From NCBI GenBank assembly GCA_017552715.1, contig JAFZOW010000085.1, positions 39,240 to 103,239 of the forward strand: DNA of 64,000 bases. The letters run 5' to 3'. Each line of letters begins with the position of its first letter. Positions within the stretch are counted from its first letter, which is position 1. This DNA comes from Lachnospiraceae bacterium. Lineage in GTDB: Bacteria; Bacillota; Clostridia; Lachnospirales; Lachnospiraceae. Below are positions 18,312 to 26,839 of this stretch, one piece after another. The notes beneath the pieces are model-generated. The model was not told the origin of the DNA and made no database searches. It saw only the letters and a list, made by a program, of their open reading frames with translations. The translations under genes were made by a program, and so were the position numbers.

Positions 18312-19433
18312 TTAAGCCTTGCCAGTGATATGATCAGATAAGCGTTTAAGTCCCAGCGGTCCGAGGATTCCTACGAGAACATAAGCCAGTTTGAAACTCG
18401 GGCTGAGTTCCCAGTAATACCATTCCGACTCCCGGAAAGTCTCCACGTCAAAATACGGTAACTCGATGAAATTATTTACCAGCATTAGAATACAATTGAG
18501 TATATTGAAGAACGTGATATGCAATCCCATGATCCAAAAAGTATTACAGGACAGATAGTTCACAAACCGGCTTTCGTACAGAGGCTTCCCGATAAGATCT
18601 GCCAGAGTCAGCCAAAACAGTATTCCCACAAGGGACGAGATCAGAGGTGTTACGATAAACGGACTGGTAAAGCCGGAAAGATCATCAAGGCTGTCAAATG
18701 CAATATCATAGGCTGCCGGGAGATACATTGTCCGTATCATATTAAAGACAAGCAGCACAGCCATCAGTCCCAGCTTCCATCCCCCCGACAAAGCATCATG
18801 TCTTTTCTCGATATGATCCCTGTAGATGATCCCCATTTCAAGAAACGGCAGGAAAAACAATACTTTAAGCGGTACAAGGAAGCGGTAGAAGGATTCGGGG
18901 TCCACCGTTTTCGTCAGATATACCACAGCAGCATGCAGAATACAGAAAATTCCAAACATCACATAACTGTTCCATATCCTGCCAAGTACCTTTTTGATGA
19001 TAGCATAGACTGACAGTGTCGAGAATAAGCTTATAACGAACCACATGGGAGTTGCGATCACAAGAGGAGAACCGACGGTCACCACCCTTTCAAGCATATA
19101 GGCCGGATACCAGGACGGGATACCTTCAAACACTCCCAGTTTAAACAAGTTCATCAACTGCTGGAGTACAAGTATGATCAGTGTTAAACCCGCATATGGC
19201 AGGAGCAGTGTCCTTAACTTCTTTCCGAAATACGGCAACAGACGGGTATCTTTGTTGACTCTGTTGAAATACCCGGAAATAAAAACAAACATTGGCATAA
19301 AGAATGAGTTATAAGGAATAAGATCCCCAAAAAGATTAAGCGCGGTAAATGTGTGATGATCCACAACCATAAAAATACCTATCGCAGATAAGATCATGAA
19401 TTTCTTATTTGATTTGCTCCGAAGCTCTGCCAT
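18312..19433 (-). CDS. Acyltransferase 3 family membrane protein
   Basis: A 373-residue protein with about ten hydrophobic segments. It fits Acyltransferase_3: an N-terminal VVDHHTF near the first helix, FFMPMFVFISGYF, a basic KKLRTLLLPY loop, and PMWFVISLF. Such enzymes add acetyl or other acyl groups to sugars of exported glycans or cell wall. A single gene on the minus strand, with its own promoter at 19523-19495. The acyl acceptor cannot be inferred; the distant exopolysaccharide locus is one possibility. Confidence 0.82.
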   Translation of the reverse strand: MAELRSKSNKKFMILSAIGIFMVVDHHTFTALNLFGDLIPYNSFFMPMFVFISGYFNRVNKDTRLLPYFGKKLRTLLLPYAGLTLIILVLQQLMNLFKLGVFEGIPSWYPAYMLERVVTVGSPLVIATPMWFVISLFSTLSVYAIIKKVLGRIWNSYVMFGIFCILHAAVVYLTKTVDPESFYRFLVPLKVLFFLPFLEMGIIYRDHIEKRHDALSGGWKLGLMAVLLVFNMIRTMYLPAAYDIAFDSLDDLSGFTSPFIVTPLISSLVGILFWLTLADLIGKPLYESRFVNYLSCNTFWIMGLHITFFNILNCILMLVNNFIELPYFDVETFRESEWYYWELSPSFKLAYVLVGILGPLGLKRLSDHITGKA

Positions 19434-19494
19434 TATTTATCCCCGAATTTATTCCGTCCCAAACGCCATCTCTGTAATGGCTGACTCAGCGGAT

Positions 19495-19523
19495 ATTATA
19501 ACATCACTGCCTTGACTTGTCAG
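19495..19523 (-). promoter_or_regulatory. Acyltransferase gene promoter
   Basis: On the minus strand CTGACA at 19523-19518, a 17-base spacer and TATAAT at 19500-19495. The leader is about 55 bases. Confidence 0.7.
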
Positions 19524-19607
19524 CCGTATGGTCTCCCTTCCAAACATACTATTGCCTTCCCGTACAGCCATCCTGCGAACGCAGCATCCCGGCACCCCCC
19601 ATTCTTT

Positions 19608-19636
19608 TTGACACACCTCCCCATCTTTGCTATAAT
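19608..19636 (+). promoter_or_regulatory. Perfect consensus promoter of gmk-rsmI cluster, leaderless
   Basis: TTGACA at 19608-19613, a 17-base spacer and TATAAT at 19631-19636. The ATG of the kinase gene is at 19647, only 10 bases after the -10 box. The transcript should therefore begin 3-5 bases before the start codon, and there is no room for a Shine-Dalgarno. Confidence 0.85.
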
Positions 19637-19646
19637 AAAATCAACT

Positions 19647-20222
19647 ATGTTCGGTTTGTATTGTCTTATGGGAAAAAGCGCCAGCGGCAAGGACAGCCTT
19701 TACCGTGCACTGCTGGCAGGGGGAGGCTTTACACCGCTGCTGCCCGGTACCACCCGGCCGATCCGGGAGGGGGAGCAGGACGGCGTGGAATACCGCTTTA
19801 CGGATGTGGCGGGTATGGAACGCATGCAGGCGGAGGGAAAGCTCATCGAAAGCCGCGTGTACCATACGGCCTGCGGTGACTGGTACTATTTCACCGCCGA
19901 TGAAGGCATCGACCCAAAGTCGGAAGCCTATCTGTATATCACCACCCCGGAAGCCTTTACGAAGATCCGTGCACATTTCGGCAGCGACGTGACCCATGGC
20001 ATATACATTGAACTGGACGACGGAGAGCGTCTGCAGCGGGCCCTTTCGAGGGAACGCGCCCAGAAAGAACCGAAGTATAAAGAGCTTTGCCGGCGTTTCC
20101 TGGCGGACGAGGAGGATTTCTCGGAAGAAAAGCTTTCGGAGGCCGGTATAGAGAAGCGTTTTGTGAACGACAGCCTGGAGCGCTGCCTTGAGGAGATAAA
20201 AGCATGGATCCGATCCAGATAG
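19647..20222 (+). CDS. Guanylate kinase-like nucleotide kinase
   Basis: A 191-residue P-loop kinase. CLMGKSASGKDSLY is the Walker A (about residues 6-19), TTRPIREGEQDGVEYRF is the GMP-binding signature of guanylate kinases, and a lid-like RALSRERAQKEPKY follows. GMP kinase converts GMP to GDP. Starts further upstream in the frame lie in or before the promoter, so the ATG at 19647 is the only sensible start. It occupies the place where tmk (thymidylate kinase) stands in the Bacillus yaaR-holB cluster. Its last 19 bases overlap yaaR. Confidence 0.85.
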   Translation: MFGLYCLMGKSASGKDSLYRALLAGGGFTPLLPGTTRPIREGEQDGVEYRFTDVAGMERMQAEGKLIESRVYHTACGDWYYFTADEGIDPKSEAYLYITTPEAFTKIRAHFGSDVTHGIYIELDDGERLQRALSRERAQKEPKYKELCRRFLADEEDFSEEKLSEAGIEKRFVNDSLERCLEEIKAWIRSR

Positions 20223-20647
20223 CAAGGCTTACCCAGGCCGCTCCCGTGGAGCAGACGAACCAGACGGCCGCGGCGGACGAAAGCTTCAAGTTCATCCTCA
20301 CAAGTAATATACAGGAGACGGAGCTGAAAGAGCACCTTGTCAGTCTCATGAGCCAGATCACGGAGACGGGGGAGCGCATAGGCAAGAAGAAGGACATCCG
20401 GGACATGAAGCGTTACCGGGGTCTGATCAAGGAATTCATGAACGAAGTGGTGAACCGCAGCCACGAATTCGCCCGGGAGAATTTCCTGGATAAACGCGGG
20501 AGACACAGGGTGTACGGCATCGTGCGCCTGGTGGATGAGAATCTGGACGCCCTGGCACAGGAGCTGTGCAAGGACGAAAAGGATAATATGGAGATACTGG
20601 CCAGGATCGGAGAGATAAGGGGACTGTTACTCGATCTCTTTACCTGA
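20204..20647 (+). CDS. yaaR: YaaR family protein (DUF327)
   Basis: 147 residues, mostly helical, with the family pattern LMSQITETGERIGKKKDIRDM, KRYRGLIKEFMNEVV and RHRVYGIVRLVDENL (each short block visible in order). Function is unknown, but the gene regularly sits between a nucleotide kinase gene and holB in Firmicutes, as here. GAGGAG inside the kinase gene is the ribosome site, so the two are coupled. Confidence 0.85.
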   Translation: MDPIQIARLTQAAPVEQTNQTAAADESFKFILTSNIQETELKEHLVSLMSQITETGERIGKKKDIRDMKRYRGLIKEFMNEVVNRSHEFARENFLDKRGRHRVYGIVRLVDENLDALAQELCKDEKDNMEILARIGEIRGLLLDLFT

Positions 20648-20659
20648 AAGGAGCGGAGC

Positions 20660-21667
20660 ATGGCACGTTTTTCGGACATCGTCGGACAGGAGCTCATAAA
20701 AGAACAGCTGCAGGGAGCGATCCGGGAGGATAAGGTGAGCCACGCCTATATCATAAGCGGCGAGGTTCGCAGCGGTAAGGAGTTTGTGGCAAAGATCTTT
20801 GCCCAGGCTCTTCTGTGCGAGGATCCCAAAACGGATGACAAGGGCGGCATCGAGCCCTGCGGGGAATGCCATTCCTGCCGGCAGGCTGTGGGTCTGAACC
20901 ACCCCGACATCATCTTTGTTACCCATGCCAAGCCCAATTCCATCGGTGTGGAGGATGTGCGGGACGGTATCATCCAGACGGTACAGATCAAGCCCTACAG
21001 TTCGAAATACAAGATCTACATCATGGAGGAAGCGGATAAGATGACGCCCCAGGCCCAGAATGCCCTGCTGCGTACCATCGAGGAACCGCCCGAATATGTG
21101 GTCTTCCTGCTTTTGTGCGCAGGGACCGACACCCTGCTGCCCACCATACTGAGCCGCTGCGTGATCCTGAACATGCGTCCCGTGCAGGATGACGAGATGC
21201 GCCTTTACCTGACCAGAGAGCTGCAGGTTCCCGAAAGCCGGGCCGAGATCTGCATCGCTTTTGCCAGAGGCAATGTGGGCCGTGCCAAGGCTCTGGCCTC
21301 CAGTGAGGATTTTGACAAGATCCGTACCAGTGCCCTCTCGCTGCTTAAGAACATACGGGAGATGGACACGGCGGAAGTGATGGAAGCTTTGAAGCAGATC
21401 CGTGAGTACGGCTTCGATATCAACGATTATCTGGACATCATGGCCGTGTGGTACAGGGATATACTGCTCTTCAAGGCCACCCACGATATGAACCACCTGA
21501 TCTTCAGAGATGAGATCACAAGTATACAGAAAGCGGCGCAGAACTGCGATTACGAAGGCATCGAGGAAGTGATACGGGCGCTGGAGGTGGCCAAGAGCCG
21601 CCTGCGCAGCCAGGTTTCCTACGAGCTGACTATGGAGCTGCTGCTGCTGACCATACAGGAGAGTTAA
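20660..21667 (+). CDS. holB: DNA polymerase III delta' subunit
   Basis: A clamp-loader subunit of replicative polymerase, 335 residues. Seen: HAYIISGEVRSGKEF where the P-loop should be (one conserved Gly is missing, and GKE replaces GKT), a four-Cys zinc module (C54, CGECHSC), IMEEADKMTPQAQNALLRTIEEPP (Walker B region, helix) and the SRC motif ILSRCVIL. Weak ATP binding is common for delta' proteins. Twelve bases after yaaR and six before ricT, in the conserved order. Confidence 0.9.
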   Translation: MARFSDIVGQELIKEQLQGAIREDKVSHAYIISGEVRSGKEFVAKIFAQALLCEDPKTDDKGGIEPCGECHSCRQAVGLNHPDIIFVTHAKPNSIGVEDVRDGIIQTVQIKPYSSKYKIYIMEEADKMTPQAQNALLRTIEEPPEYVVFLLLCAGTDTLLPTILSRCVILNMRPVQDDEMRLYLTRELQVPESRAEICIAFARGNVGRAKALASSEDFDKIRTSALSLLKNIREMDTAEVMEALKQIREYGFDINDYLDIMAVWYRDILLFKATHDMNHLIFRDEITSIQKAAQNCDYEGIEEVIRALEVAKSRLRSQVSYELTMELLLLTIQES

Positions 21668-21673
21668 GATAAA

Positions 21674-22591
21674 ATGAAAACCATCATAGGCGTGCGTTTC
21701 CGCACGGGAGGTAAGGTCTACTATTTTGACCCCGGCAGGCTGCAGATCAAAAAAGGCGATCACGTGATCGTGGAAACAGCCCGGGGCGTGGAATACGGTA
21801 CCGTAGTCTGTGATCCCAAAGAGATCGAGGACGAGAAATTTTCGAAGGAACTGAAGACCGTCATGCGTGTCTCCACGGAGAAGGACGATGAACGGGATGC
21901 CGAAAACCGGGTAAAGGAAAAGGACGCCATTCCCATCGCGAAGGAGAAGATCCGGGCCAGAGGGCTGGAGATGAAGCTCATCGATGTGGAATATACCTTC
22001 GACCGGAACAAGATCGTCTTTTACTTTACAGCAGACGGGCGTGTGGATTTCCGTGAGCTGGTCAAGGACCTGGCCGGGGTGTTCCGCACCCGTATCGAGC
22101 TGCGCCAGATCGGCGTACGTGATGCCACCAAGCTGCTGGGTGGCCTGGGAAGCTGCGGGCGTGTGCTCTGCTGCCATTCCTACATGAACGATTTTATCCC
22201 CGTATCCATCCGCATGGCCAAAGAGCAGAACCTTTCCCTGAATCCGGGAAAGATCAGCGGCATGTGCGGAAGGCTGATGTGCTGCCTGCAGTACGAGGCG
22301 GATACCTATGCTTATCTGAACAAAAAACTGCCCCGGGTGGGAGATGAGGTGATCACTCCCTACAATACCACGGGCGTCGTGCAGAGCGTGGATGTGCTGC
22401 GCCAGCGCGTACAGCTCATCGTGGAAGTGGGCGACGAAAAAGAGATGGAAGAGTATCCCGTGGAGGAGCTGAAGTTCACGAAGCGCTCCAAGGGCGGAAA
22501 GAACAAAAAACCCGGAAAGGATCAGAACCGGGAAAAACTCTCCAAAGAAGAACTGAAAGAGCTGGAAAAGCTGGAGAAAAGCGAAGACTGA
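21674..22591 (+). CDS. ricT: RicT/YaaT (PSP1-domain iron-sulfur regulator of RNA processing)
   Basis: 305 residues. In Bacillus, RicT with RicA and RicF forms the Y-complex, which carries [4Fe-4S] clusters and stimulates RNase Y. Seen: the PSP1 domain (IGVRFRTGGKVYYFDPG through VEYTFDRNKIVFYFTADGRVDFRELV in short blocks) and the conserved Cys groups SCGRVLCCHS and MCGRLMCCLQYE. A Lys/Glu-rich tail (about 275-305) follows. The last A of its TGA is the A of the rsmI ATG. Confidence 0.93.
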   Translation: MKTIIGVRFRTGGKVYYFDPGRLQIKKGDHVIVETARGVEYGTVVCDPKEIEDEKFSKELKTVMRVSTEKDDERDAENRVKEKDAIPIAKEKIRARGLEMKLIDVEYTFDRNKIVFYFTADGRVDFRELVKDLAGVFRTRIELRQIGVRDATKLLGGLGSCGRVLCCHSYMNDFIPVSIRMAKEQNLSLNPGKISGMCGRLMCCLQYEADTYAYLNKKLPRVGDEVITPYNTTGVVQSVDVLRQRVQLIVEVGDEKEMEEYPVEELKFTKRSKGGKNKKPGKDQNREKLSKEELKELEKLEKSED

Positions 22592-23421
22592 TGCTTTACC
22601 TCTGTGCAACCCCCATCGGGAATCTGGGAGATATCACGCAGCGTGTGCGGGAGACCCTGGCGGAAGTGGACCTGATCGCCGCCGAGGACACCCGCAACAG
22701 CCTGCATCTTTTGAATCATTTGGGGATCAAAACGCCCCTCACATCCTATCACGAATATAATAAGTATGACAAAGCAGAGGTCCTGATCCGTAAGCTGAAG
22801 GAGGGACAGGACATCGCCCTGATCAGTGATGCCGGTACCCCTTCCATCTCCGACCCGGGAGAGGTGCTGGTAAAGCGCTGTATCGAAGAGGGCATAGCCG
22901 TGACCAGCCTGCCGGGACCTGCGGCCTGCATCACGGCCCTGACCTTATCCGGTCTGCCCACGAGACGTTTTGTCTTTGAGGGCTTTCTTCCCGCCGACAA
23001 AAAGGAAAGGATGGAAGTGCTGGAGGAGCTGACGGGGGAGACCCGCACCATCATCCTCTATGAGGCCCCCCATCACCTGCTGCACACCTTAAAAGAGCTC
23101 TGCGAGGCTCTGGGTAACCGTCCCATCGCCCTCTGCAGGGAGCTGACCAAGCGTTTTGAGAGCGTGGAACACACCTATCTGGATGATGCGGTGGAGTATT
23201 ACGGGAAGGAAGAGCCCCGGGGAGAGTATGTGCTGGTGATCCTCGGACAGACGCGAGAGGAGAAGATACGCTCCGAACGGGCGGTCTGGGAGAGCATGAG
23301 CATACCCGAGCACATGGCCATGTATGAGGTGCAGGGAATGGACCACAAAGAGGCCATGAAACAGGTGGCTCAGGACCGCGGGATACGCAAGCGGGACGTG
23401 TATAACGCACTTCACAAATAA
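22591..23421 (+). CDS. rsmI: 16S rRNA (cytidine1402-2'-O)-methyltransferase RsmI
   Basis: 276 residues of the tetrapyrrole-methylase fold. YLCATPIGNLGDIT at the N-terminus, AAEDTRNS, LISDAGTPSISDPG and SLPGPAACITAL are the standard RsmI blocks. It methylates the ribose of C1402 in the decoding centre. It starts one base inside the ricT stop and closes the housekeeping cluster. A new promoter follows. Confidence 0.95.
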   Translation: MLYLCATPIGNLGDITQRVRETLAEVDLIAAEDTRNSLHLLNHLGIKTPLTSYHEYNKYDKAEVLIRKLKEGQDIALISDAGTPSISDPGEVLVKRCIEEGIAVTSLPGPAACITALTLSGLPTRRFVFEGFLPADKKERMEVLEELTGETRTIILYEAPHHLLHTLKELCEALGNRPIALCRELTKRFESVEHTYLDDAVEYYGKEEPRGEYVLVILGQTREEKIRSERAVWESMSIPEHMAMYEVQGMDHKEAMKQVAQDRGIRKRDVYNALHK

Positions 23422-23439
23422 GGCTTTCTGTGATATAAT
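23411..23439 (+). promoter_or_regulatory. Promoter of the phosphatase/giant-protein string
   Basis: TTCACA at 23411-23416, a 17-base spacer, TATAAT at 23434-23439. It overlaps the end of rsmI. AGAAAGG at 23461-23467 precedes the ATG at 23474. Confidence 0.75.
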
Positions 23440-23473
23440 AATTTAGTTTATTATATCCTCAGAAAGGTCTGAA

Positions 23474-25006
23474 ATGCTGCAGAACAGAAAGGTCAGAATA
23501 AAGGTTGCCATCACTTCGCTGATCTACATCAGCATGATCGTCCTGAGCCTGTATTACCTTTTGTTGAACGCGGAACGGCTCAAGCCCCTTTACCTGGTAA
23601 ACCTTACAGCGGATTTTTTCGGCATGCTCACGGGTTATGTCCTGTTTGTCAGCTGTCTGATCGATGTGCAGCGCACCGGTACGGACTACCGCTGGTACTT
23701 CTATCTTCTGAATGCCGTTTTCTTCGGCCTTTTCACCGACAGTGTGGCCTGGCTGGTGGACGGGAATGCTTCCCTCCGCTGGCTCAATATCGCAGACAAT
23801 ACCCTGTATTATATGTGCATGCCTTCGGCGGCCTGTTTTTTCTGGCTGTATTGCAGCCAGCTCATGAAGCTGGATGAAGAGTTCCATCGCCGCATGAACG
23901 GTGTTGTGCAGCTGGGGCTGATGCTCTGGCTGTCACTGATCCTTCTGAACATTCCCGCCGGCTTTTACTTTACGGTAAGTGATGCCGGGGTCTACAGCCG
24001 CTCCGCCCATTGCTGGATGCACCAGCTTTACGGTTATGCGGTGCTTTTGCTCAGCCTGTACATGATGTACCGTCAGCGCCGTTTTCTGGACCGCTACCGC
24101 CGCATCGCTTTTCTGGTCTATATCATCAGCCCCGTGCTCGTGGGCATACTCAATGTCTTATTCTACGGCTTTTCCATCAATTATGCCGTGGAGATGCTGG
24201 TGCTGCTTCTGATGTACTGCGTGGTCAATGTGTTTCAGGGCCGCAGGAAGGTGGTCTCGGACCGGGATCTGGCACTGGCCTCGGCCATACAGGAGCGTAC
24301 CCTGCCCCGTGAATTTCCTCCCTTTCCCGACCGTAAGGAATTTGATATTTTTGCCAGCATGACGCCGGCCCGTGAGGTGGGAGGGGATTTTTACGATTTT
24401 TTCCTGATCGACGAGGATCATCTGGCCATGGTGATCGCCGATGTTTCGGATAAGGGGGTGCCCGCCTGCCTTTTCATGATGATCAGCAAGGTGCTGATCA
24501 AAACCTATCTGACCCAGGGAGAAAGCCCCGGAAGGACGCTGGAGCTGGTGAACAAACGCCTGCTGGAAGGGGATTCGGCCGGCATGTTTGTTACGGTCTG
24601 GCTGGCGGTGCTGGAGCTTTCCACGGGAAAAGGAGTTTCCGCCAATGCGGGCCACGAGCATCCCATCCTCAAACGAAAGGGAGAAGATTTCGAGATGATA
24701 CGCTACCGTCATTCCCCCATGATGTCGGTCAAAGACGGGATCGAATATAAGGAGCGGGAGTTTCAACTGGATCCCGGGGATTGCGTTTTTGTATATACCG
24801 ACGGTATTACGGAGTCGGTGAACGGAAATATGGAAGCCTTCGGAGATGAGCGGCTGGTGCAGAGCCTGAATGAGGAAGAAAGTGCTTCACCCCGTCTCCT
24901 GATCCGCAACGTAACGGAAAAGTTACACTCCTTTACGGGAACGGATGAGCCTTTTGATGATGTGACCATGCTGTGCCTGCGCTATAACGGGTGCTGTACA
25001 AGCTAA
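23474..25006 (+). CDS. Membrane SpoIIE-type PP2C serine phosphatase
   Basis: 510 residues. The first 260 or so hold about seven hydrophobic helices with short loops, a probable sensor. A short helix with SAIQERTLPR leads to the PPM/SpoIIE domain: REVGGDFYDF (Asp305), IADVSDKGVPA (Asp323, Asp326), NAGHEHP, YTDGITE, and PFDDVTML near the end. All metal ligands of the family are present, so it should be active. Such enzymes dephosphorylate STAS anti-sigma-factor antagonists, and one is encoded 19 bases downstream. This is the first gene of the nine-gene string. Confidence 0.92.
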   Translation: MLQNRKVRIKVAITSLIYISMIVLSLYYLLLNAERLKPLYLVNLTADFFGMLTGYVLFVSCLIDVQRTGTDYRWYFYLLNAVFFGLFTDSVAWLVDGNASLRWLNIADNTLYYMCMPSAACFFWLYCSQLMKLDEEFHRRMNGVVQLGLMLWLSLILLNIPAGFYFTVSDAGVYSRSAHCWMHQLYGYAVLLLSLYMMYRQRRFLDRYRRIAFLVYIISPVLVGILNVLFYGFSINYAVEMLVLLLMYCVVNVFQGRRKVVSDRDLALASAIQERTLPREFPPFPDRKEFDIFASMTPAREVGGDFYDFFLIDEDHLAMVIADVSDKGVPACLFMMISKVLIKTYLTQGESPGRTLELVNKRLLEGDSAGMFVTVWLAVLELSTGKGVSANAGHEHPILKRKGEDFEMIRYRHSPMMSVKDGIEYKEREFQLDPGDCVFVYTDGITESVNGNMEAFGDERLVQSLNEEESASPRLLIRNVTEKLHSFTGTDEPFDDVTMLCLRYNGCCTS

Positions 25007-25025
25007 CATAAGGGAGGATAAATAT

Positions 25026-25328
25026 ATGCTGGAGATCAAAAAGGAAAAAGAAGGGATGAAACTGGTGATGTATCTTTCCGGACGGCTGGATACCATCACT
25101 GCCCCGCAGCTCCAGGACGAGCTTACGGAGGCCATGGACGGTATCTCGGAGCTGGTCATGGATCTTAAGGATCTGGAATACGTTTCCAGTGCGGGACTCC
25201 GGGTGCTGCTCTTTGCGCAGAAAGAGATGATGGGCCTGGGCGGTCTTCAGCTGATCAATGTGACCCCCCCGGTAATGGAAGTGTTTGACATTACGGGCTT
25301 TTCCGAACTGCTGGGGATCAACGGATAA
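25026..25328 (+). CDS. STAS-domain anti-sigma-factor antagonist
   Basis: 100 residues of the SpoIIAA/RsbV type. YLSGRLDTITAPQL opens the fold, and DLEYVSSAGLRVLLF carries the phosphorylation site; Ser55 aligns with Ser56 of RsbV. It is the expected substrate of the phosphatase upstream and of an RsbW-type kinase. The predicted kinase partner is the next gene, 28 bases on. GGGAGG precedes the ATG. Confidence 0.92.
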   Translation: MLEIKKEKEGMKLVMYLSGRLDTITAPQLQDELTEAMDGISELVMDLKDLEYVSSAGLRVLLFAQKEMMGLGGLQLINVTPPVMEVFDITGFSELLGING

Positions 25329-25356
25329 AAAGAACATCTATCAGGAAGGAGTTTAC

Positions 25357-25959
25357 ATGAATACAGATCATATCAGGGTATACAGCGACGGAGGCGGAAA
25401 GATCGAGGCCATGGATGCGGCCGAACGTTTTGCCCTCTATCACCGTCTGGAGGCAAGGGATGCCAACTGTATAAGACTTCTGGCAGAGGAACTGCTGGGA
25501 ATGGTAAGCGGCATCATCGGACATTTTGAAGGAGATTTCTGGCTGGAGAGCGAAGGGGATGAATTCCGGATCCGGCTTCGGGCAGATACTTACATGGACA
25601 AGAATATCCGGAAGGAGCTGATGTCCCTTTCCACCAGCGGGAAAAATGAGAGCAGCATAAGCTTTTTGGGTATGCTGGGACGTATGCTGGGACATATGAT
25701 CCTGGACGAGGGTGCCGGCGAAGAGATGACGGGACCTGCATTCTACGGGGCCATGGGAGCGCCTACGGCGGATGCTCTTTCGGCTTCGGACTATGAATGG
25801 TCCTATCTGGCCTGGAAGAGCGATAGCTCCCAGAAGACCGAGGATTGGGATGAACTGGAGAAATCCATTATCATAAAACTGGCGGATGATGTACGTGTAG
25901 GTGTACGGGGAGATACTGCAGAGCTGACGATCGTAAAGCGTATCCCGAATGTCGGCTAA
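25357..25959 (+). CDS. Probable degenerate RsbW-like (HATPase-type) protein
   Basis: 200 residues from the ATG at 25357, which has AGGAAGGA at the right distance. Residues about 39-52 (IRLLAEELLGMVSG) look like the N-box helix of GHKL ATPases, but the Asn that binds magnesium is absent. A strand pair (FWLESEGDEFRIRL) and STSGKNESS, near where the ATP lid would be, follow. By position after a STAS gene it should be the anti-sigma partner. The missing N-box Asn suggests it binds its partner without being a normal kinase. The family call rests on context as much as sequence. Confidence 0.5.
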   Translation: MNTDHIRVYSDGGGKIEAMDAAERFALYHRLEARDANCIRLLAEELLGMVSGIIGHFEGDFWLESEGDEFRIRLRADTYMDKNIRKELMSLSTSGKNESSISFLGMLGRMLGHMILDEGAGEEMTGPAFYGAMGAPTADALSASDYEWSYLAWKSDSSQKTEDWDELEKSIIIKLADDVRVGVRGDTAELTIVKRIPNVG

Positions 25960-25983
25960 TAAAGAAAGAAAGGAAGGAAGCTT

Positions 25984-26835
25984 ATGGAAAGCAGAAACAT
26001 CACTTCCGATAATCTGGAAGATTATGAAAAGATCCTGGATGCGGATGTAACGGAGAACATAGGCCGTGATAATTTCCGCGGGCTGGCTCTTCATAAGGGC
26101 AAGGATGACCCGGCCTGCGCCGCCCTGATCTGGGAGCTGAAGAACCTGGATGAGGATAAGGATAACGAAGCGGAGCTGGTCTATTATTTCGCGGGAGATA
26201 AAAAGAACGGCGAACAGCTTCTGGAGGAAGCGGAAGCAGAGTTTCAGGAGGATGAGGTAAAACGCAGCTTTTTCGAATTCCCCGAGGATACGGAAAATGC
26301 GGAAAGCATCTTTAAGCAGGCGGGCTTCCATCCGGAAAAGCGGGAAGGCCGGGACATCACGGTGACGGTCGGGGAACTGGCGGCATTGGATATCGCAAAA
26401 GGAAATGTCCCGGATTTTGTTTCTCCCATCGGAAACCTTATGGTGCGGCAGTTCAGGAAAGGCATAGCCAACTGCATGTTCCATGGGAAAAAGGGCCTGC
26501 TGGAAGATCTGGCCAGCCTGCCCATGAGCTGGTACGATCCGGAAGTATCCTGCTGTGTTGAGGCAGACGGCAAGGTCAACGGCTTTCTGCTGATCCATAA
26601 GATGAACTCCGGTAAGCTGATCGTGGAGCTGATGTGTGCCATCGGACCGGATTACCGCATGGACATCCTGCATATGCTCCGTTTTTCCATTAAAGCTGCG
26701 GCCGAAAAGTATCCGGAAGAGACACAGGTGATCCTGCGCCGGCACAACGACGCAGTGAAGAACCTTTCCGCCCGCCTTTTCCCCGGAAAGCAGGGAGAGA
26801 CCGTACTGGCCGGCGAACGGGAAGAAGGGAGGTAA
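25984..26835 (+). CDS. Tandem GNAT-like protein (first of three)
   Basis: 283 residues that look like two GNAT-type halves. The first half is poor in motifs (residues 1-130). The second (about 165-270) has the strand-helix pattern CCVEADGKVNGFLLIHKMN, then a helix and VILRRHNDAVKNLSARLF in the place of the last GNAT helices. The acetyl-CoA loop R/QxxGxG/A is not recognisable, so it may bind rather than acetylate. It shares this layout with the genes at 34508 and 35470. GGAAGG precedes the ATG; the next gene starts 4 bases on. Confidence 0.5.
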   Translation: MESRNITSDNLEDYEKILDADVTENIGRDNFRGLALHKGKDDPACAALIWELKNLDEDKDNEAELVYYFAGDKKNGEQLLEEAEAEFQEDEVKRSFFEFPEDTENAESIFKQAGFHPEKREGRDITVTVGELAALDIAKGNVPDFVSPIGNLMVRQFRKGIANCMFHGKKGLLEDLASLPMSWYDPEVSCCVEADGKVNGFLLIHKMNSGKLIVELMCAIGPDYRMDILHMLRFSIKAAAEKYPEETQVILRRHNDAVKNLSARLFPGKQGETVLAGEREEGR

Positions 26836-26839
26836 GAAT

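Noticed and set aside
20627-22609. Minus-strand frame of 660 codons
   Set aside because: It lies wholly antisense to holB and ricT, both clear genes, and has no domain or ribosome site.
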